Positions 10,501 to 23,109 of a DNA stretch of 64,000 bases are shown piece after piece. The position numbers and the translations under genes were made by a program. Numbering within the stretch: position 1 is the stretch's first letter; the number at the start of each line of letters is the position of its first letter. The notes under the pieces were generated by a model. That model was not told the origin of the DNA, searched no databases, and saw only the letters and a program-made list of their open reading frames with translations. This stretch comes from Verpa conica (Eukaryota > Ascomycota > Pezizomycetes > Pezizales > Morchellaceae), in contig JAUFSD010000009.1 of the NCBI GenBank assembly GCA_033030425.1, positions 1,364,001 to 1,428,000 on the forward strand. Reading direction: 5' to 3'.

Positions 10501-13500
10501 ACTTTACACCTCAAGCCGCTCAGTTCGAAGTCGAGAGGCCTATGAATCATACGCTCAGAAGATTGCATCAGGCTCCTCGAAGACCTACTACTCCTGATAT
10601 AGCAACATTACTGCGGGGCGTGGCACAAAGAAATCCACATCTCTCAAGATTTTTAGAGGATGATTTAGTGCAGCCTATGCCACAAGTGGTACCTACAGTC
10701 CATAATGTACGAACAGCAGGCCAATCTTTAGAAGCAGCCGCATTACCCAGGCCTCTCCCTAGGGCCCGCCGAAAACGGGCACCAAGAAGAGTTGATGCTG
10801 ACACAATCGAGCACCGGCAACCCCCGCCACAAGACATCATTGTTGAGGATGTGGACTTTCACACTCTGAATGAGTTGCCTACTATTAGTAAGCCTGTACT
10901 TCAAGGTTTACTACCGTATGGCAACAAGTACTCTCTCACATTCGATACAGCACCCTTGAAACCAGGGACGATCTTCAATAGTCAGACATTTATTGGTGAT
11001 GGGGGCTTATCTAGAGCTTTGAATACTATTTCGGCCAAACAAGCTAGGAGTAACCAGGGTAGTAGCTTTACGTTCGGAGACAAAATCATACATTGGGGAT
11101 TATATGAGGACTCTGTTGCAGCTGAGTTTGAGACAATTATGAACCATATTGCAGATGCTTCAGAGAAGGCTCAAGGGCAGAATGACTTGAACGGAATTGA
11201 ATTTAATGACCTTACCTCACAATTTTATTCTTTTTCACAGTTCTTTTCGGATTATCTTGCTCGAATTATCTCGTTTCCGGACTCTATCGACATAATATCA
11301 TTTGGCCAAAGAACCTTGCAAGCTCTTGATGTTTGTTGTGATCGAGTTATAACGATATTTGGGGGAACTTCTCTCCACTCTAACCCCACAAGCCCATCAA
11401 CACGTTTAAAGTTACAGCTCCTTGCATTTAATTTAATATTCATTTTTCAGATACACAAACTTGCATCAGGGGATACCGAGGTCCAAGCGAGACTCGAAAC
11501 CGAAAGGTTAATACGAAGGACTGGCCAACTACTGATTGGCCAGCTTCTAAGGTGTGGGATAGATGGGGTCAGGACATGCTATGAAGGTCAGAGACAGCAA
11601 AGCAATTACGAGAGAGGTATAGACCGAGAGCATTATATTGTAGAAGCATGGGTTATTGCTATTCAAACCTTGCGCCGGACTGAATTTCCGAACCTTAGCT
11701 TTTGGCAGCTTTGCAACCTCGAGTTACGATATACAGAACTTGAAAAGGCATTGGATATTCGGCTATTCGAAAGAAACTGGCGCATTGTCTTTACCATTCT
11801 CCCTCTGCACCAATTCGATAGTCTAGGGTTTGTGCAGCAGCAGTCAAATGATAGTTATCCCTCAGAAAACTGGGTCTTACTCAAAACGCTCATCAGTCGA
11901 CCTCTCAAGGTTTACAACGCAAATCCCGAAGCCCATTATAGTACCATAATCGACTATTGTAGAGTGCTATATGCGCGTTGTCACCATCTAATCAGTTTGT
12001 GGGGCTGGACAAATCCAGACGTCATAATTCCAACTCTTTACGAATTCTTCGCGAGCAACAGTCTAGCCAATCTAAAGAACGAGAGGGGTTATGGATCTGT
12101 AGAGTTTCTTCAGGATATTGAAAAGAATCCATCCTTAGCGGTTCAAGACTCCGACCGGTGCTTCCATCTTCTATTGAAGACTATTGCGATTGGTATCAAG
12201 ACTATGGAAACGACATCGACTACCAGAAAGATCGGGAATATGGTCAACAGACTTATGCCAAATCATAGGCGGCAATACCCGAAGGAAGAAACGCTACTTA
12301 TAGATCACCTTAACGCTTTAAGAAATCACCACGATCTTCTTGCGACACTTTATTGGGCAGCACCGCCAAATTGTAGGCCTCCTTTGAATGCAATTCGTGA
12401 TTTGGTTGATCCAGAAACCTCTCATCTTCAAGCTTGTAATGTCAGTATCAGGACATGGTCAAATCTCCTACGCTTTAAATTACATAGTGGAGAGGATCTC
12501 AAGGGATTGGAACCATTTGTTGAATGGTTCGATGAAATTGTTAGTCGGATATTGAGCCAACATAGCTCAGCACGAAGTGAAGCTGAAAAGATTTTCAAAG
12601 CTGTTAGGGACAATGGCAATACCGATCTATCAGAGGACACCTTGGAGGGGTGTATCAGATCCAATCAAAAGCAGTTGGAAGATATTTTAATTAATGCAGT
12701 CAAGTGCTTGAATACAGCCCTTTCAGGTATTGTGGGACAGGTTGATAGTGCTGTAGTAATCCTAACCAAAGGTATGCGGATATACTTCACCAAGTCTAAA
12801 CTAAAACTAATTGCTATAGCATCGACTTCAAACATCTTGAATTCATACAACCGTCTATCGCATAAATTAGTTGTTGAAGTTCTTCATCTTATACAACAGT
12901 ACTTGTTTGTTTGCAAGAGTAAGGATGGTTTACCCTCATCTATGGCCCAAGCCGATGAAGACAGTCAGGACTATGGTGACTGGTCTGGCTTTGATGACCT
13001 AGTTGTACAGGATACAAAAAAACCTGCTGCTGAGGTAAATCCTATGAGGATCAAATACTCCTTTTTTTACTGACTCTAGGAGCATCTTTTTGTTACCGTC
13101 TATGAATCCCTCCACCGGATACTCTCCAATTGTTTCGGTGCAGATAAACAGCCAGAGGAAACCTTGCTTGTGGAGATTGTTGATACATGGGCCCTTGTAA
13201 TCGAGTTTCTAGTACAAAGCGGGTTGAAGGTTTGATTCCCACCCTACCGTTTTTACTATAACTTTAGCTAATATGATAGTTATAATAGAAATGGGATACC
13301 TACCTAGGCAGCTATAGTAGCGAGTCCTGGTCTTCTCTTCGCGATACCGAACAGACGCGAAAATTCACTGCTTATTTCATGCCAAAGATCATTCAAGCTG
13401 GGGCAGACGTATACGAGGCAAACAAAACAACATTTATTTCCTTCTGGCTGAAGACCCTGGTTGAACGAGAATCAATGCTTAAATTCCAGAACGGGTATAC

Positions 13501-15082
13501 CGCGGCACTTCTCAATTGCGATCCCACGAACCCTATCTTTGAAAACCTTCCCTTCGCTCGCAACGAATCTAGTGGATATTTCAATATTACACAAAGCGAT
13601 TTCCGCCTCCGCAGGCTGTCACTAATATCAAGTAAGAACTCCCTAAAATTATATTAGGCCGTGGCTAATGTGTATAGCTGTATTGGCGAATATGAGAGAG
13701 TCCTATGAAGCAGCCTGGAATGAGTCGCCGGCAATAGCAGAATCACTCAAACAGGAATACGCTGAGATGCTTAAATCAATGATGAAGTCTATGAAGGATA
13801 ATTACCAGGTGATTAGCCTCTTTACTTACTGTATTGTCGATAGTGCTTACTAGTTTCTAGGAACTACAAACTAAAGCGGCGTCTAGCGCCTATGTTGAAT
13901 TTGTACAACAGGTCGTAGGGTATTTACAGCAACACACAGTTGACCTTGTGAGCGTTGATATATTTTTCACCAACTCTAATTTCTTTCCACTCCCAACAAC
14001 TGATCCTACCTATGTCGTTGGAAAACTTAAAAACTACGGACTAAAGCTTCATAATAAAAGAGGACAGAAGCAGCTCACGTCATTCTTTCAGTCAGTTTGT
14101 GAGAGGGCAGCTGTTGATGGCCAGCAAGAATACCTAGTGAGCCAACTTACGACCGCACTATCTGGTAGTTTCGAAGATGGGGACCCGAATAAGCCTACTC
14201 TACGAGCGTTTTTCATCGGAGTAATTTTCCCAGCTTATATAGAATGCACCTTTCGCGAGCCATGCGGGTGGATATTAGCAGCCCCGATCCTAAAAGCTGT
14301 GAAAAAAGTGATCGTGATGATGCGAGAAGACATTGATTCAACATTTTACCCTTGTGTAAAGTCGGTACTGTCTATGTTGACATCTCTCCTGGAAGGAATG
14401 AGGGTATCTGTCAGCTCCTTAGAAGTGAGTCTTTATTTCTTTTCGAGACTTAATAGGGCCAAGAGTAGCAGCTGATATAAATCAGTCTTCGGAAATCATA
14501 TTACCCCCAGTATTAGGTTCACTCACAATTATGGTCAGCATACTCGCTAGAGTCATTCCAATTATCGACTGGTTATCAGCATCTGGAGACTCAGTCAATA
14601 CTCTCACTGAGGTTGCTTATGATTGTGCATGCTTTCTAATTAAATATTCTAGCTACATCAAAGATTTAGCCGAGAATCGCGAGACTCAAGTACCAATCGA
14701 CGTTCGGATAAATGAAACGTTTGAGGGACGATATGAGACTGCGCGGAGAGATTACATAACTTTGCTGAAGGAGTCGTTCAAGAAAGAATGGGCAAGTTAT
14801 GGAGGAACTTGGTATGTGGTGCGAGGCGCTAAAAGATCAGAAGTGCATCCACCAATTATGTACGGCGGGCAGGAAGGCCCTGAGTTACAGAAAAAAGCAT
14901 TTATAAAGGAGGTCGAGAATCTAGTGAGCGTAGCCTGTCGGACCCAGAAGTTTGAACTAGTTGGTTGGAATGTTGATGAGAGTATCTGGGAGTGTGAGGG
15001 AAGGGGAATACCTTACAGCGATAGTGTTCGTGGAAAGAAGCATACAAGGGCGTTACGGACATTAGGAAGACTTTTCTGCTAA
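7585..15082 (+). CDS. mus7: DNA repair protein Mus7/Mms22 family
   Basis: Eight exons: 7585-7827, 7897-8184, 8238-13034, 13080-13229, 13289-13631, 13678-13808, 13861-14424, 14486-15082; about 2370 residues, in the range of large fungal members. Mus7/Mms22 is the substrate-recruiting partner of a cullin (Rtt101/Cul8) ubiquitin ligase that protects stalled replication forks and permits homologous recombination. The N-terminus MTNWRELGFVPNSDDED is the family signature and is followed by a long acidic, low-complexity half with basic clusters and an SDSDSDSS stretch. The helical C-terminal half is conserved, including ESWSSLRDTEQTRKF and YFMPKIIQ. All downstream junctions keep frame. The first intron is needed to remove an in-frame TAG at 7894-7896; its donor could be 7828 or 7843, both in frame. 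The intron ending at 14485 is the least certain. Confidence 0.87.
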
Positions 15083-15516
15083 GAACACGTCTTTTGGAGT
15101 ATGACACTACTATAATTTAACTTAAATATAAATATTAAATACAGTACATAGGCGTAACTGAGGGGGCGCTTGGGAAAAACACGAAAGACCGCTAGATCAA
15201 CCAAAACATACTTATGTAATCCTACGGAAGCGGCCATACTATCTACGGATTTCCTACCGGTAGTCTGCCTCTCTCTTACCCTTTTTAGTTGAGCTTTTTT
15301 ACTTAGCACACCCGCGACTTCTTAATCAAATTTAGATATATCTTAAGATCATTATGGATGAACTGGCTAGAAATCTGACCGGACCACGATTGGCAGACGG
15401 TTTGCCAACGCGCCTCTGAGCAAAACAATTTAGCGGCTATGCGGGGGAAATGTGCTGGTCCGGAACCTTTACATGATTTACATGTAACCACAACTACAAG
15501 ATTAACGTAATACTAT

Positions 15517-15631
15517 GTAGTAACCAAGAAATCTTACTCAATCTCAGGCCCAAGTAATCACCAACATAATCTGTGGTAATTAAGAAATCCTTCTCGATCC
15601 AAGCCAAAATCACCAGCTAACATAATCAGTA
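15517..15631 (+). repeat. Diverged tandem duplication, two units of about 58 bp
   Basis: Unit 1 (15517-15574) and unit 2 (15575-15631) share GTAA..AAGAAATC, CTC.ATC, AATCACCA and ACATAATC in the same order. They differ at scattered positions, many of them transitions. Confidence 0.7.
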
Positions 15632-15723
15632 TTACCACAACAATCCGCTATATTTCCCATTACACGGCAGAAAATGGACCAGAGCGCCCTAGGGGAGGGT
15701 GAGGGGGATAAAGAGCTCTTCCG

Positions 15724-15758
15724 TCAACTATACCACAGAATCTCGTGGGTATAGTTGA
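15724..15758. repeat. Perfect 11-bp hairpin
   Basis: The arms TCAACTATACC (15724-15734) and GGTATAGTTGA (15748-15758) are exact reverse complements around a 13-nt loop. There is no gene on either side within 600 bp, so it is not an obvious terminator. Confidence 0.85.
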
Positions 15759-15995
15759 GTTCGGACTCGGACGCTTGCTTCTTCCTCGTCAACGGAGCGG
15801 AGTACATCCCGGGGTGAAGTAGGGGAAGAGAGGGTCCGCCAGTGAAAATTTTTCTGTGACTCTCCTGTTCCCCGTCAACGGAGCAAACCAAGTCTCCAGA
15901 ATGAAATAGGTGTTTCGGTGACTATTATATCACACAGTGACTATATCCAACCACAAGAGCACGCATCCAGCGACGGATCTACCCATCCACTGCCG

Positions 15996-16289
15996 ATGGG
16001 GTCCATAGGTGACTACTTACCCCAGTTTAGCACAGAATGCCCCCCGCAGGTAATAGACTTCTCTCTCCATAGTATGTCAGAGCCTCCACCGGAACACGGC
16101 ATGGAGGAAATTATTGGTGAAGGGAGTAAGTACACCATTACTCTCTCCCAATCTACACCATTGTTATTGATAAGCTCCATAGGCGCCCTTTCCACACACC
16201 AGAAAATAGAATTTTCCTTCCAGGCGCCTATAGACTATGTGAAAACTCATCTTCCAGGGAATTCCCTAAAGATTCTAACAAATATTTAA
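15996..16289 (+). CDS. Unassigned open frame, doubtful
   Basis: 97 residues from the first ATG (15996-15998) of a frame open since about 15918, ending at TAA 16287-16289. The composition is protein-like (GSIGDYLPQFSTECPP, LKILTNI), but there is no recognisable domain, signal peptide or splice partner. It lies in repeat-rich gene-poor DNA. It could be a chance frame or a decayed fragment. Confidence 0.15.
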   Translation: MGSIGDYLPQFSTECPPQVIDFSLHSMSEPPPEHGMEEIIGEGSKYTITLSQSTPLLLISSIGALSTHQKIEFSFQAPIDYVKTHLPGNSLKILTNI

Positions 16290-17501
16290 TATCGCATTTA
16301 AACACTGAATGAGTTTTCTCACCTAAAAATTAGACATTTGGCGGGAAAGGGTCTCTTTGTCTGGTGCACTAATGTTCTTTTCTAACAAATGATTGTAGAA
16401 TATCTTGATGGCTCCTCTCGACCCAATCGGGTCAAAAAGGGTAATTGTATTAGGCGATCAATTCAAAACAGTGACTTTCTTTCAATTATTGAGTCTGAAA
16501 AAACTTGACTAGATAAAATCGAATGTGAGCTTACGGGCCAAGGAGGCAGACTTGTCAGATCCTTTATTCTACTAGATTGAAGGCAAGCTTCTAGGAATCA
16601 ATTGAGAAGCAGCGTCTATAAATATAAGCCAGACCCCCACCCAAGCGAATCCCAATATGACATTTAACATAGCAGAGATAAAAGGAAAAACTAAGGCTTT
16701 ACGAGAAAGCTAATATTTAAGCTGAGAGCACAAAGGTAGCCCCCCCCCTGTGCTAAATAAGGGGCAACGTACGTTCTATGATACCTTAGCCCCAAGTCTA
16801 GCTACCACGGCTACGGGGCCTAAACTCACTAATATCACTCTTGAAGACATAGCTAGGACATAAATACTTATAGTATAGGATTTAATATTTATCTTAATAA
16901 TCTATTAACACTATTAGTTTATTGGATTACCCTACAACTTTAGCTACCACTTGATAGTTTTAAATCTTTAATTATGCTACTACCCCACACTTCAAGCCTG
17001 AGACCTCGGGGCTTAGCGCTGTACCCTATATAACAAGCATAAGGTTACATATAGTCAGTGTTAACTAGCAGTAGTTATAATAGAGAAAGTTAACACTCCC
17101 GCAATCATTCTAGTCTATGCCATGTCCTATCTGAATAAATACTCGTGTATGAAATACAGATCTACAACGCGACAAAATATAGCGGCATGCAGCGAAACAA
17201 AGTAACCGCTCAGATCCATAACACTTTAGGGATTGATAGTCCAAATACATCACCTCTAACGTGAGTACTGCAGTCAACACTGATATCTGGGAACTCGCTC
17301 CAGAAGGTCTAAGTACTATTGCCAAGGGACCTAAAGATTCTACGGATATAATTGGGTTTTAACAGGACTTGGCATACGTGTCATCATCAGCCAATGTCTT
17401 GGCACTATTCGGCGCGTCTCCTGGATACTCGACCAAAATCAGTCAACACTGCTCCTAGCAACCGAAACTACGATCACACCTGTCACAATTCCTACGCAAA
17501 A

Positions 17502-17987
17502 ATGCCGTCGATACCCCTTCACCCTACGCCGTCAACCCCACATGTGACCCCTGAGAAAAACCCTCTCCCACAACTTCTTCAGACACCTTCTGGGCTTGCA
17601 TTACTCGAGATCCAAGGAACAATCAACATGCCCGCACCCCCTCCACCACCTGAAGAAGGAACCGAAGATACCATGGAAATCGATCCTTCTTTATCCCACG
17701 AGACACCCGTTGGTCGTCTTGTCTTCCCAGACATGCAGACCGAAGATGACAAGAAAGACGACTCTAAGTCTAAGCGTGTCTATCTATATGTAGGCAAACA
17801 TCAGCGGCTCACAGGTACACTAAAGAAGCTGCCCACACCGCTAGGAGTTATCAGACGGAGAGATCCGGAGGGACGGGAGAAAAATGTGGCGAATGGAACT
17901 TGGGATGGAGAAGAACTAGAGATTGTGGATATTGTAAGGTGGAAAATCATGTTCTCTACGAGGCCAGAACCTGTTTCAAGCACATGA
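17502..17987 (+). CDS. ctf8: Ctf8, subunit of the Ctf18-RFC clamp loader
   Basis: Intronless, 161 residues. Ctf8 with Dcc1 forms the auxiliary module of the alternative clamp loader Ctf18-RFC, which loads PCNA at forks and is needed for sister-chromatid cohesion. Family landmarks in order: LPQLLQTPSGLALLEIQGTI near the N-terminus, VGRLVFPD mid-protein, then KRVYLYVGKHQRLTG, LPTPLGVIRR and the C-terminal EIVDIVRWKIMFSTRPEPV. The start at 17502 is chosen because it places MPSIPLHPTPSTP directly before the conserved block; the frame stays open upstream but lacks family similarity. A short proline-rich acidic insert (APPPPPPEEG...EDTMEIDPS) separates the two conserved halves. It lies downstream of Mus7, another replication-fork gene, 2.4 kb apart and on the same strand. 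Confidence 0.92.
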   Translation: MPSIPLHPTPSTPHVTPEKNPLPQLLQTPSGLALLEIQGTINMPAPPPPPEEGTEDTMEIDPSLSHETPVGRLVFPDMQTEDDKKDDSKSKRVYLYVGKHQRLTGTLKKLPTPLGVIRRRDPEGREKNVANGTWDGEELEIVDIVRWKIMFSTRPEPVSST

Positions 17988-20571
17988 GGGGTATTTTTAG
18001 TTCTCATTTCTATGGCGTCTGACTTGGTGTATCATCTTCTAAATATGTACATGAACGTTCCAGTGGGTCGTCAGATACTAAGGACAATGCAGCTTCGCCT
18101 CACGGAGATTTATGTAATGACTACATACTTGCCTATAGGCCTAATTCCTACATGTTGTAGCATAATATAGATACCAATAATGATTTACGTTATATTCTTA
18201 AGAAGTTAAGGCCTAATTAAATAGCATTTATCGCAAAAAACGGCACTTGCCTTCCTCACTACAACGGATGCCCTAAAGCGATCATTCTCAGGTGAGCTAT
18301 GTAACCTATGTTATTACCTATTAGTATAATTAAATTCTATTTATATGTTAGTAGTATAAGCAGTATGGCACTACTAAACAAGATCAACAGTTCAAATGAG
18401 AAATTTAGTTACCATAATAGCTATATAGAATGAAGAGCGACGCCTAAAATGGATAATGCATATTTATTTATTTTGCTCTCTTTTGTTAGACCACTACTAA
18501 GAGCGCAAGGTATCTCTAGATTCTCCCGCTTTTTATAAGTAGACGAAATATTTTAATCAACCAGAAATAGTTACCATGAAAGCTCCAAAAACAACCGGAA
18601 ATCTCCTAGTGTGGGGGAACTTAGGGGAAATATGTATTACAGCCCTAGGCTCGTTCCCACCCCCACCGATTATAAGCACCGGAGGCTGCCATAGGAGCTA
18701 GGTACGAGGCTATTACAGCCCCACCTAGAGTATTTAGTAATGAATACCCTCAGACTGTAACTAGCCCAGTCCTAATCCAAATAACGGAAGTGAAACACTA
18801 AAATACTAAGACAGCAACTTGAACCCATCAACAGAAATACCCTCACAATTGAGCTTTTAGGGTATCTACAGCTCAATCGCATTACTTCTCAGAAAATAAT
18901 AATAGTTGCCCATGAAAACTACTTTTCTTCATCTCTTCTCACTCGTAAACACCGCCGATCCTTCACCATTTTGAACCACCGTCGCTAGCCGAGACCTCAG
19001 GGTCTCTGGTAGCACAAATTTCTCTCTTTCTGCATTGGAGCTTCCATGGATCCTAAAAGATTTTCGTTCCGTGTGCATGGACAAGGATAAATTTTATCTT
19101 GAGGGGTCATCGGTTATCGATAACCCCGAGATAAGATAAGACACGTTTACATTTGGGCCAGTGCACAGATCATTGTTTCCTTTTTCCTTGTGGTACGTCA
19201 CCAGGTAAACATAAATGTTTCGCTTATTGAATATTGATGATTAGTTTCCTAGGGGGCATCTGAGGACAAATAAGTCCTCTATATATGTGAAGATTAGTAA
19301 TAAATTTGTCTTATACGCAGTATCTTATTATGTATAAGGCTGCGTACTCACTTTATCAAAAAGATAACTATATAGGTGACTACACTTACCTAATATACAG
19401 TCTATATACTCAAGAATAAGATTATATACTTGAATGTGATTATACCCTGTAGGAAGTGCTATTCATGACTCCTTTTAGGCCGGGCCACGGCAGAATTCTC
19501 CGGGGAAGTTACCATATAGATTATCTGGTGTTGGCCATAGAAAAACATTTCGCTGCTCTATGATACCTATATGCTACTTATCACCATGTCAATATACCTG
19601 AATACGGATAAAATTCGGGTGAGGGGGCCGAGCCGCTCCAACTATAGTGGAGTCAGCCGTGTTCATTTCCCAGATCATATCAAAAAATTCCTAATGTAGC
19701 CGCGACTGCCGCGGGAAGTAACTGGAATAAAGTTTGGATAAATCGTATTGGAAAGGGTCTTTGTGCGTACGTCATATGGTGATGGGTTAGGCCTATCCTA
19801 GGGTAATGATTCCTCCCTACACGTACATGTATTTCTGACACTAACGACAGCTGTAGTCTTCCCTTAGTTATAATGTACGGGTATGGCAGGTTTTCAAATT
19901 GTTTATATGTCCTGTACTATAATACCTGTTTCCGGCTTAGTTGCTTGTCAAGTACAGAAATTTTAATTTTGTGTTGCTGGAGCCCCAGCCCGATAGTAGG
20001 TTCTAGACGATGCCGTGCTCGCTACCTAAGCTCACCTCACCTCAAGACTCATCAACCCGAACCATCAGAATCATCACTAAATTATCAATTATCCCTTCTC
20101 CATCAAAAAACTACTACAAAGATCATCTCCAGGTTTCGGTGGCTATACTTCCCCTACACCGTTAGCTTAACCCTCTCGCTTGCAGCGAAGATATCGGCTG
20201 ATGGCTTATACAGAGTACTATAGACACGCTCTCCGCTTAACCTGGTCCTATCTATACCCTATCAAACACTCGACAGCAGAGACTATTGCGGCACCCCCTC
20301 TCTAGTTAATCAGCTGTTGCTAGGACACGAAACCGGTTTCCACGCGCTATTTGCAGCCCGTCACCCCTCGCCAACACCAATATCATTCCATCGCTAGGGT
20401 CTATATCTATTCTTTTTCTTTGACAGCTCTCAAAGTCATCGACTGCTGCTGGATATTTATAAATTAACACTATCCACATCAAGTGTAGCTAAACCCCTAG
20501 CTGAGACTGATCTCTTATCGGATAAAACTCTAACTATTTACAGTAGGACTTCTAACCGCCCATCTCGATCC
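17988..20571. other. AT-rich gene-free interval
   Basis: 2.6 kb without a supported gene. A palindrome-based hairpin sits at 19092-19138. Short GC-rich patches (18600-18780, 19620-19700) look like decayed sequence. A 116-codon frame at 19873-20223 has no recognisable features and is probably the leader of the zinc-finger gene that follows. Confidence 0.5.
19092..19138. repeat. Nested palindrome with 14-bp perfect core
   Basis: The core GGTTATCGATAACC (19112-19125) is a perfect palindrome. The flanks TTTTATCTTGAGGGG and CCCCGAGATAAGATA are imperfect reverse complements, so a stem of about 20 bp can extend outward. Confidence 0.75.
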
Positions 20572-21247
20572 ATGAATAGCGAAGATTTATGGGGTATGCA
20601 CGTGGAGAACCTAGGTGTTCATAACCAAGTTGACGCATTCAAATGGTTCTCGCAGCAGCCCCCAGAAGAACAAAAATCTATAAGCCTGACGGCTACCGAT
20701 ACCACCTCGAGCGGGCCTACGCCAGAATATGATGACCGAGAAAAATTCCGTAGGAAATTTGCTACTGCTGCCTTGCAAGCTGGAATTCCTGTTCCTGTAC
20801 ATCTCTCTCCAAAAGGTGTTTGCAATGACTGGATGGTACGCTTACCGGAGAATAATACCGCCTCCGGGCGTTTTGAATCCGAAACTATCATCGCTCCTAG
20901 CGATTCCCAGGGCATCATCAACGGATTCTTCCCGAGTCCTTACCGCTCACAAATCACTGGAATCCATGAGTTTCCTCCAGTCGCCTCAAAACGGCAAATG
21001 TGGCGGTGTTCAGTTGAAGGGTGCACAAAGAGGTTCAAATCAAAACAGGCCTTAAGGTACCATGATATAGTACGTGTGGTGCCTCATCTAGATTTCTCTA
21101 AAGACTTATATATAACTGAATACTAACAACTGTTTATTGTAGACTGGACATGGGAAAAACGACCGAGAGTGCTCTGGTTGTGGAAAGGTTTGCAAAGGCG
21201 ATAAAAACCATAAGAAGCATGTTGCGAAATGCCCATCCAGAATTTAA
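20572..21247 (+). CDS. Small C2H2/C2HC zinc-finger protein
   Basis: Two exons, 20572-21069 and 21143-21247, with a 73-nt phase-0 intron carrying a perfect TACTAAC branch site at 21121; 200 residues. Splicing completes the first finger, C-x4-C-x12-H-x4-H (CSVEGC...RYHDITGH), which is split by the intron, and brings in a second finger, C-x2-C-x12-H-x3-C (CSGC...HVAKC). The N-terminal 145 residues have no recognised domain. The protein ends KCPSRI right after the second finger. Two fingers at the extreme C-terminus suggest nucleic-acid binding and a possible transcription factor, but targets are unknown. The long upstream region (about 350 bp of CT/AC-rich DNA) may be the 5' leader. It is isolated from its neighbours. 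Confidence 0.75.
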
Positions 21248-23109
21248 TTGTCTCACAACGAGCCTGTCACACAACGACCCACGTTCTACTGTGATATTGT
21301 TTATTTTTCCCAAAAGACTTGATTAAATTTTAGGCCGCGAGACTAGGAAGTGAGCAAGGTCTATTCCCAATCCCCTTAAACCCTTCCTAGCAAAGGAAGA
21401 TAGCTGACTTGGAATTAGTGTATGGTAGTGACTCGTAACCGTTTTTATCAAACTTCCTGTTTTTCCAAAATTCTTCCTGTTGGCGGTAAGATTTATTGCT
21501 ATATATGTAACCTCCTTCCGTTTTGTTTCGCCTGTCTGCAAAAAAATTTCCCGACTTTCTGTTTTGTTGTAAATTCTGCCCATCCCTGTATATTGAAGCG
21601 CGTGTTTGCCTTGCCAATATGTTTTACGCACATATCCGTACACAACCGCCCCTGTAGTTCCCAATGGCTGTTTTAGAGCATATATCCCTTTAGCGGTAAT
21701 TTTTCGTGCATATATATTTGTATTGATTGTTTTAGAAGCTTTTTTGAATGGGGGATTGAGGTGACGACAAGGCAGCAGCACCCGCACGATCCTGGAAATC
21801 TTTACCCACAACATGGGCCGATACGATATGACTTTTGTATGGATTGGAAACCAGAGTAACAAAGCTACTATAGTTAACAAACTACTTAATAATTTCGCAC
21901 GAGTGATAATTGATGTTCAATTGAAGATTAACATTGCTTTTGGCCGCCACCTCACAATGCAGTACCTTTCTGGTGTTTTAAATGGAAGGTACATACCAGG
22001 GAGCGGCTCCTCAAGCCTCCTACGGGTGCTACGAGTACATGCACCAACAGTCACGTTGCATAATCCCCTCAACCCAATTACTCTTCATGTCACATTCAAC
22101 AAAGCTTCTCTTCGGCCCAACGTTTCAAAACACGTTCACAAAAAAAAAAAAAAAAAAAAAAAGGGTATGCATTCTCCCGCCTGCCTAGACTTTCGCTTAC
22201 GCCCCCATGCAGAGTTTCCCGATGGGCCGACATGCCCTAAGCACACTTATGCACGCCTACCAAGACCATTGATGAGGCTACAATCTTGTCTTACTGCATA
22301 AGATAGAGTACGATCACCCCAACAACCAGCCCCTCGGATGGAGGTGCGAGATTGCGCCGGTCTCGAAACTCCGAAACATCGCCATCGCAATTTGGGGGAA
22401 GGGTCCGAACGTGCAAAATCTCGCCGCCGCTATACCACTGCTCGGGAAAAAAAAAAAAGATGGAAAGTAGACATTTACACTATTTTGGTGGGGAGATCCG
22501 ACGGCGTAGCTGATTTGTCTAAGCGGTAAATCTCCGTGGTGGATATAATCAAAGCTCTGGGTAGGGCCTAGGCTCGATCTCGGGCGTAGCTGATGTAAAA
22601 GATCGAAGTTTCACATAATCTAATCCGGGAACTATTGAATGAAACTAAATTTTGATTGATCGTCGATAAATACTATCTCATCTCCCATCAACTAATCACC
22701 ACTGAGCTTTTTTTGAATGAGAAGAGAGAGTCGTTACAATAAAACTGATACAGATAAGAATAAAGTAGCAATAACAAATCCCACCCGTTTGTTCGCTGCT
22801 CCGCTCGCTAGATGAAAATATATCGTTAAGATCAAAGATAAGCAAGCGTAAGATGAAAGCAAAGATAAATAAACGGTGCTTCATTTTAAAGAGGGAAAAA
22901 GATAGACAAACAACCAACCAACCCCAAGCGCATGCCTCCCAGACAAAATGAGAAATAAATCAAAAAGCCAACGTGTTATAAAACACAAGGAAAAGTGAAA
23001 TGAAAAAAAAAAGGGACGCCTTCGCGGTGGATCGCCTCCCACTCCATTATATTTGCTCATTTTCTTGTCTCTTCGTGGGATGCTCAATGCTATCCTCAAA
23101 TAATAAACA
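21248..23109. other. Gene-free interval with a 23-A run
   Basis: 1.9 kb between the zinc-finger gene and the Rxt3 stop. It contains a run of 23 A at 22140-22162, an A12 run near 22448, and a weakly tRNA-like stretch at about 22500-22600. A minus-strand frame (21323-21880) begins without ATG and shows no domain. The last few hundred bases before 23110 are probably the Rxt3 3' UTR. Confidence 0.5.
22140..22162 (+). repeat. Poly-A run, 23 nt
   Basis: Uninterrupted A tract. No upstream open frame or target-site duplication was found that would prove a retroposed sequence, so it is recorded only as a homopolymer. Confidence 0.95.

Larger units (their letters stand above)
15083..17501. other. Gene-free interval with tandem duplication and hairpins
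   Basis: 2.4 kb between Mus7 and Ctf8. It contains a diverged 58-bp tandem duplication (15517-15631), a perfect hairpin (15724-15758), a duplicated CGTCAACGGAGC block (15787 and 15875 regions) and an open frame of 97 codons from ATG 15996 to 16289 that I cannot assign. The rest is AT-rich with no evident genes. Confidence 0.55.

Noticed and set aside
21323..21880. 185-codon minus-strand frame
   Set aside because: Starts at TTG, no domain recognised, a second overlapping frame is equally open; treated as chance or decayed sequence.
22500..22600. tRNA-derived SINE candidate
   Set aside because: TAGCTGATTTG and GGCTCGATCTC vaguely resemble A and B boxes, but both have mismatches at key positions, no T stem forms and no target duplication is seen.
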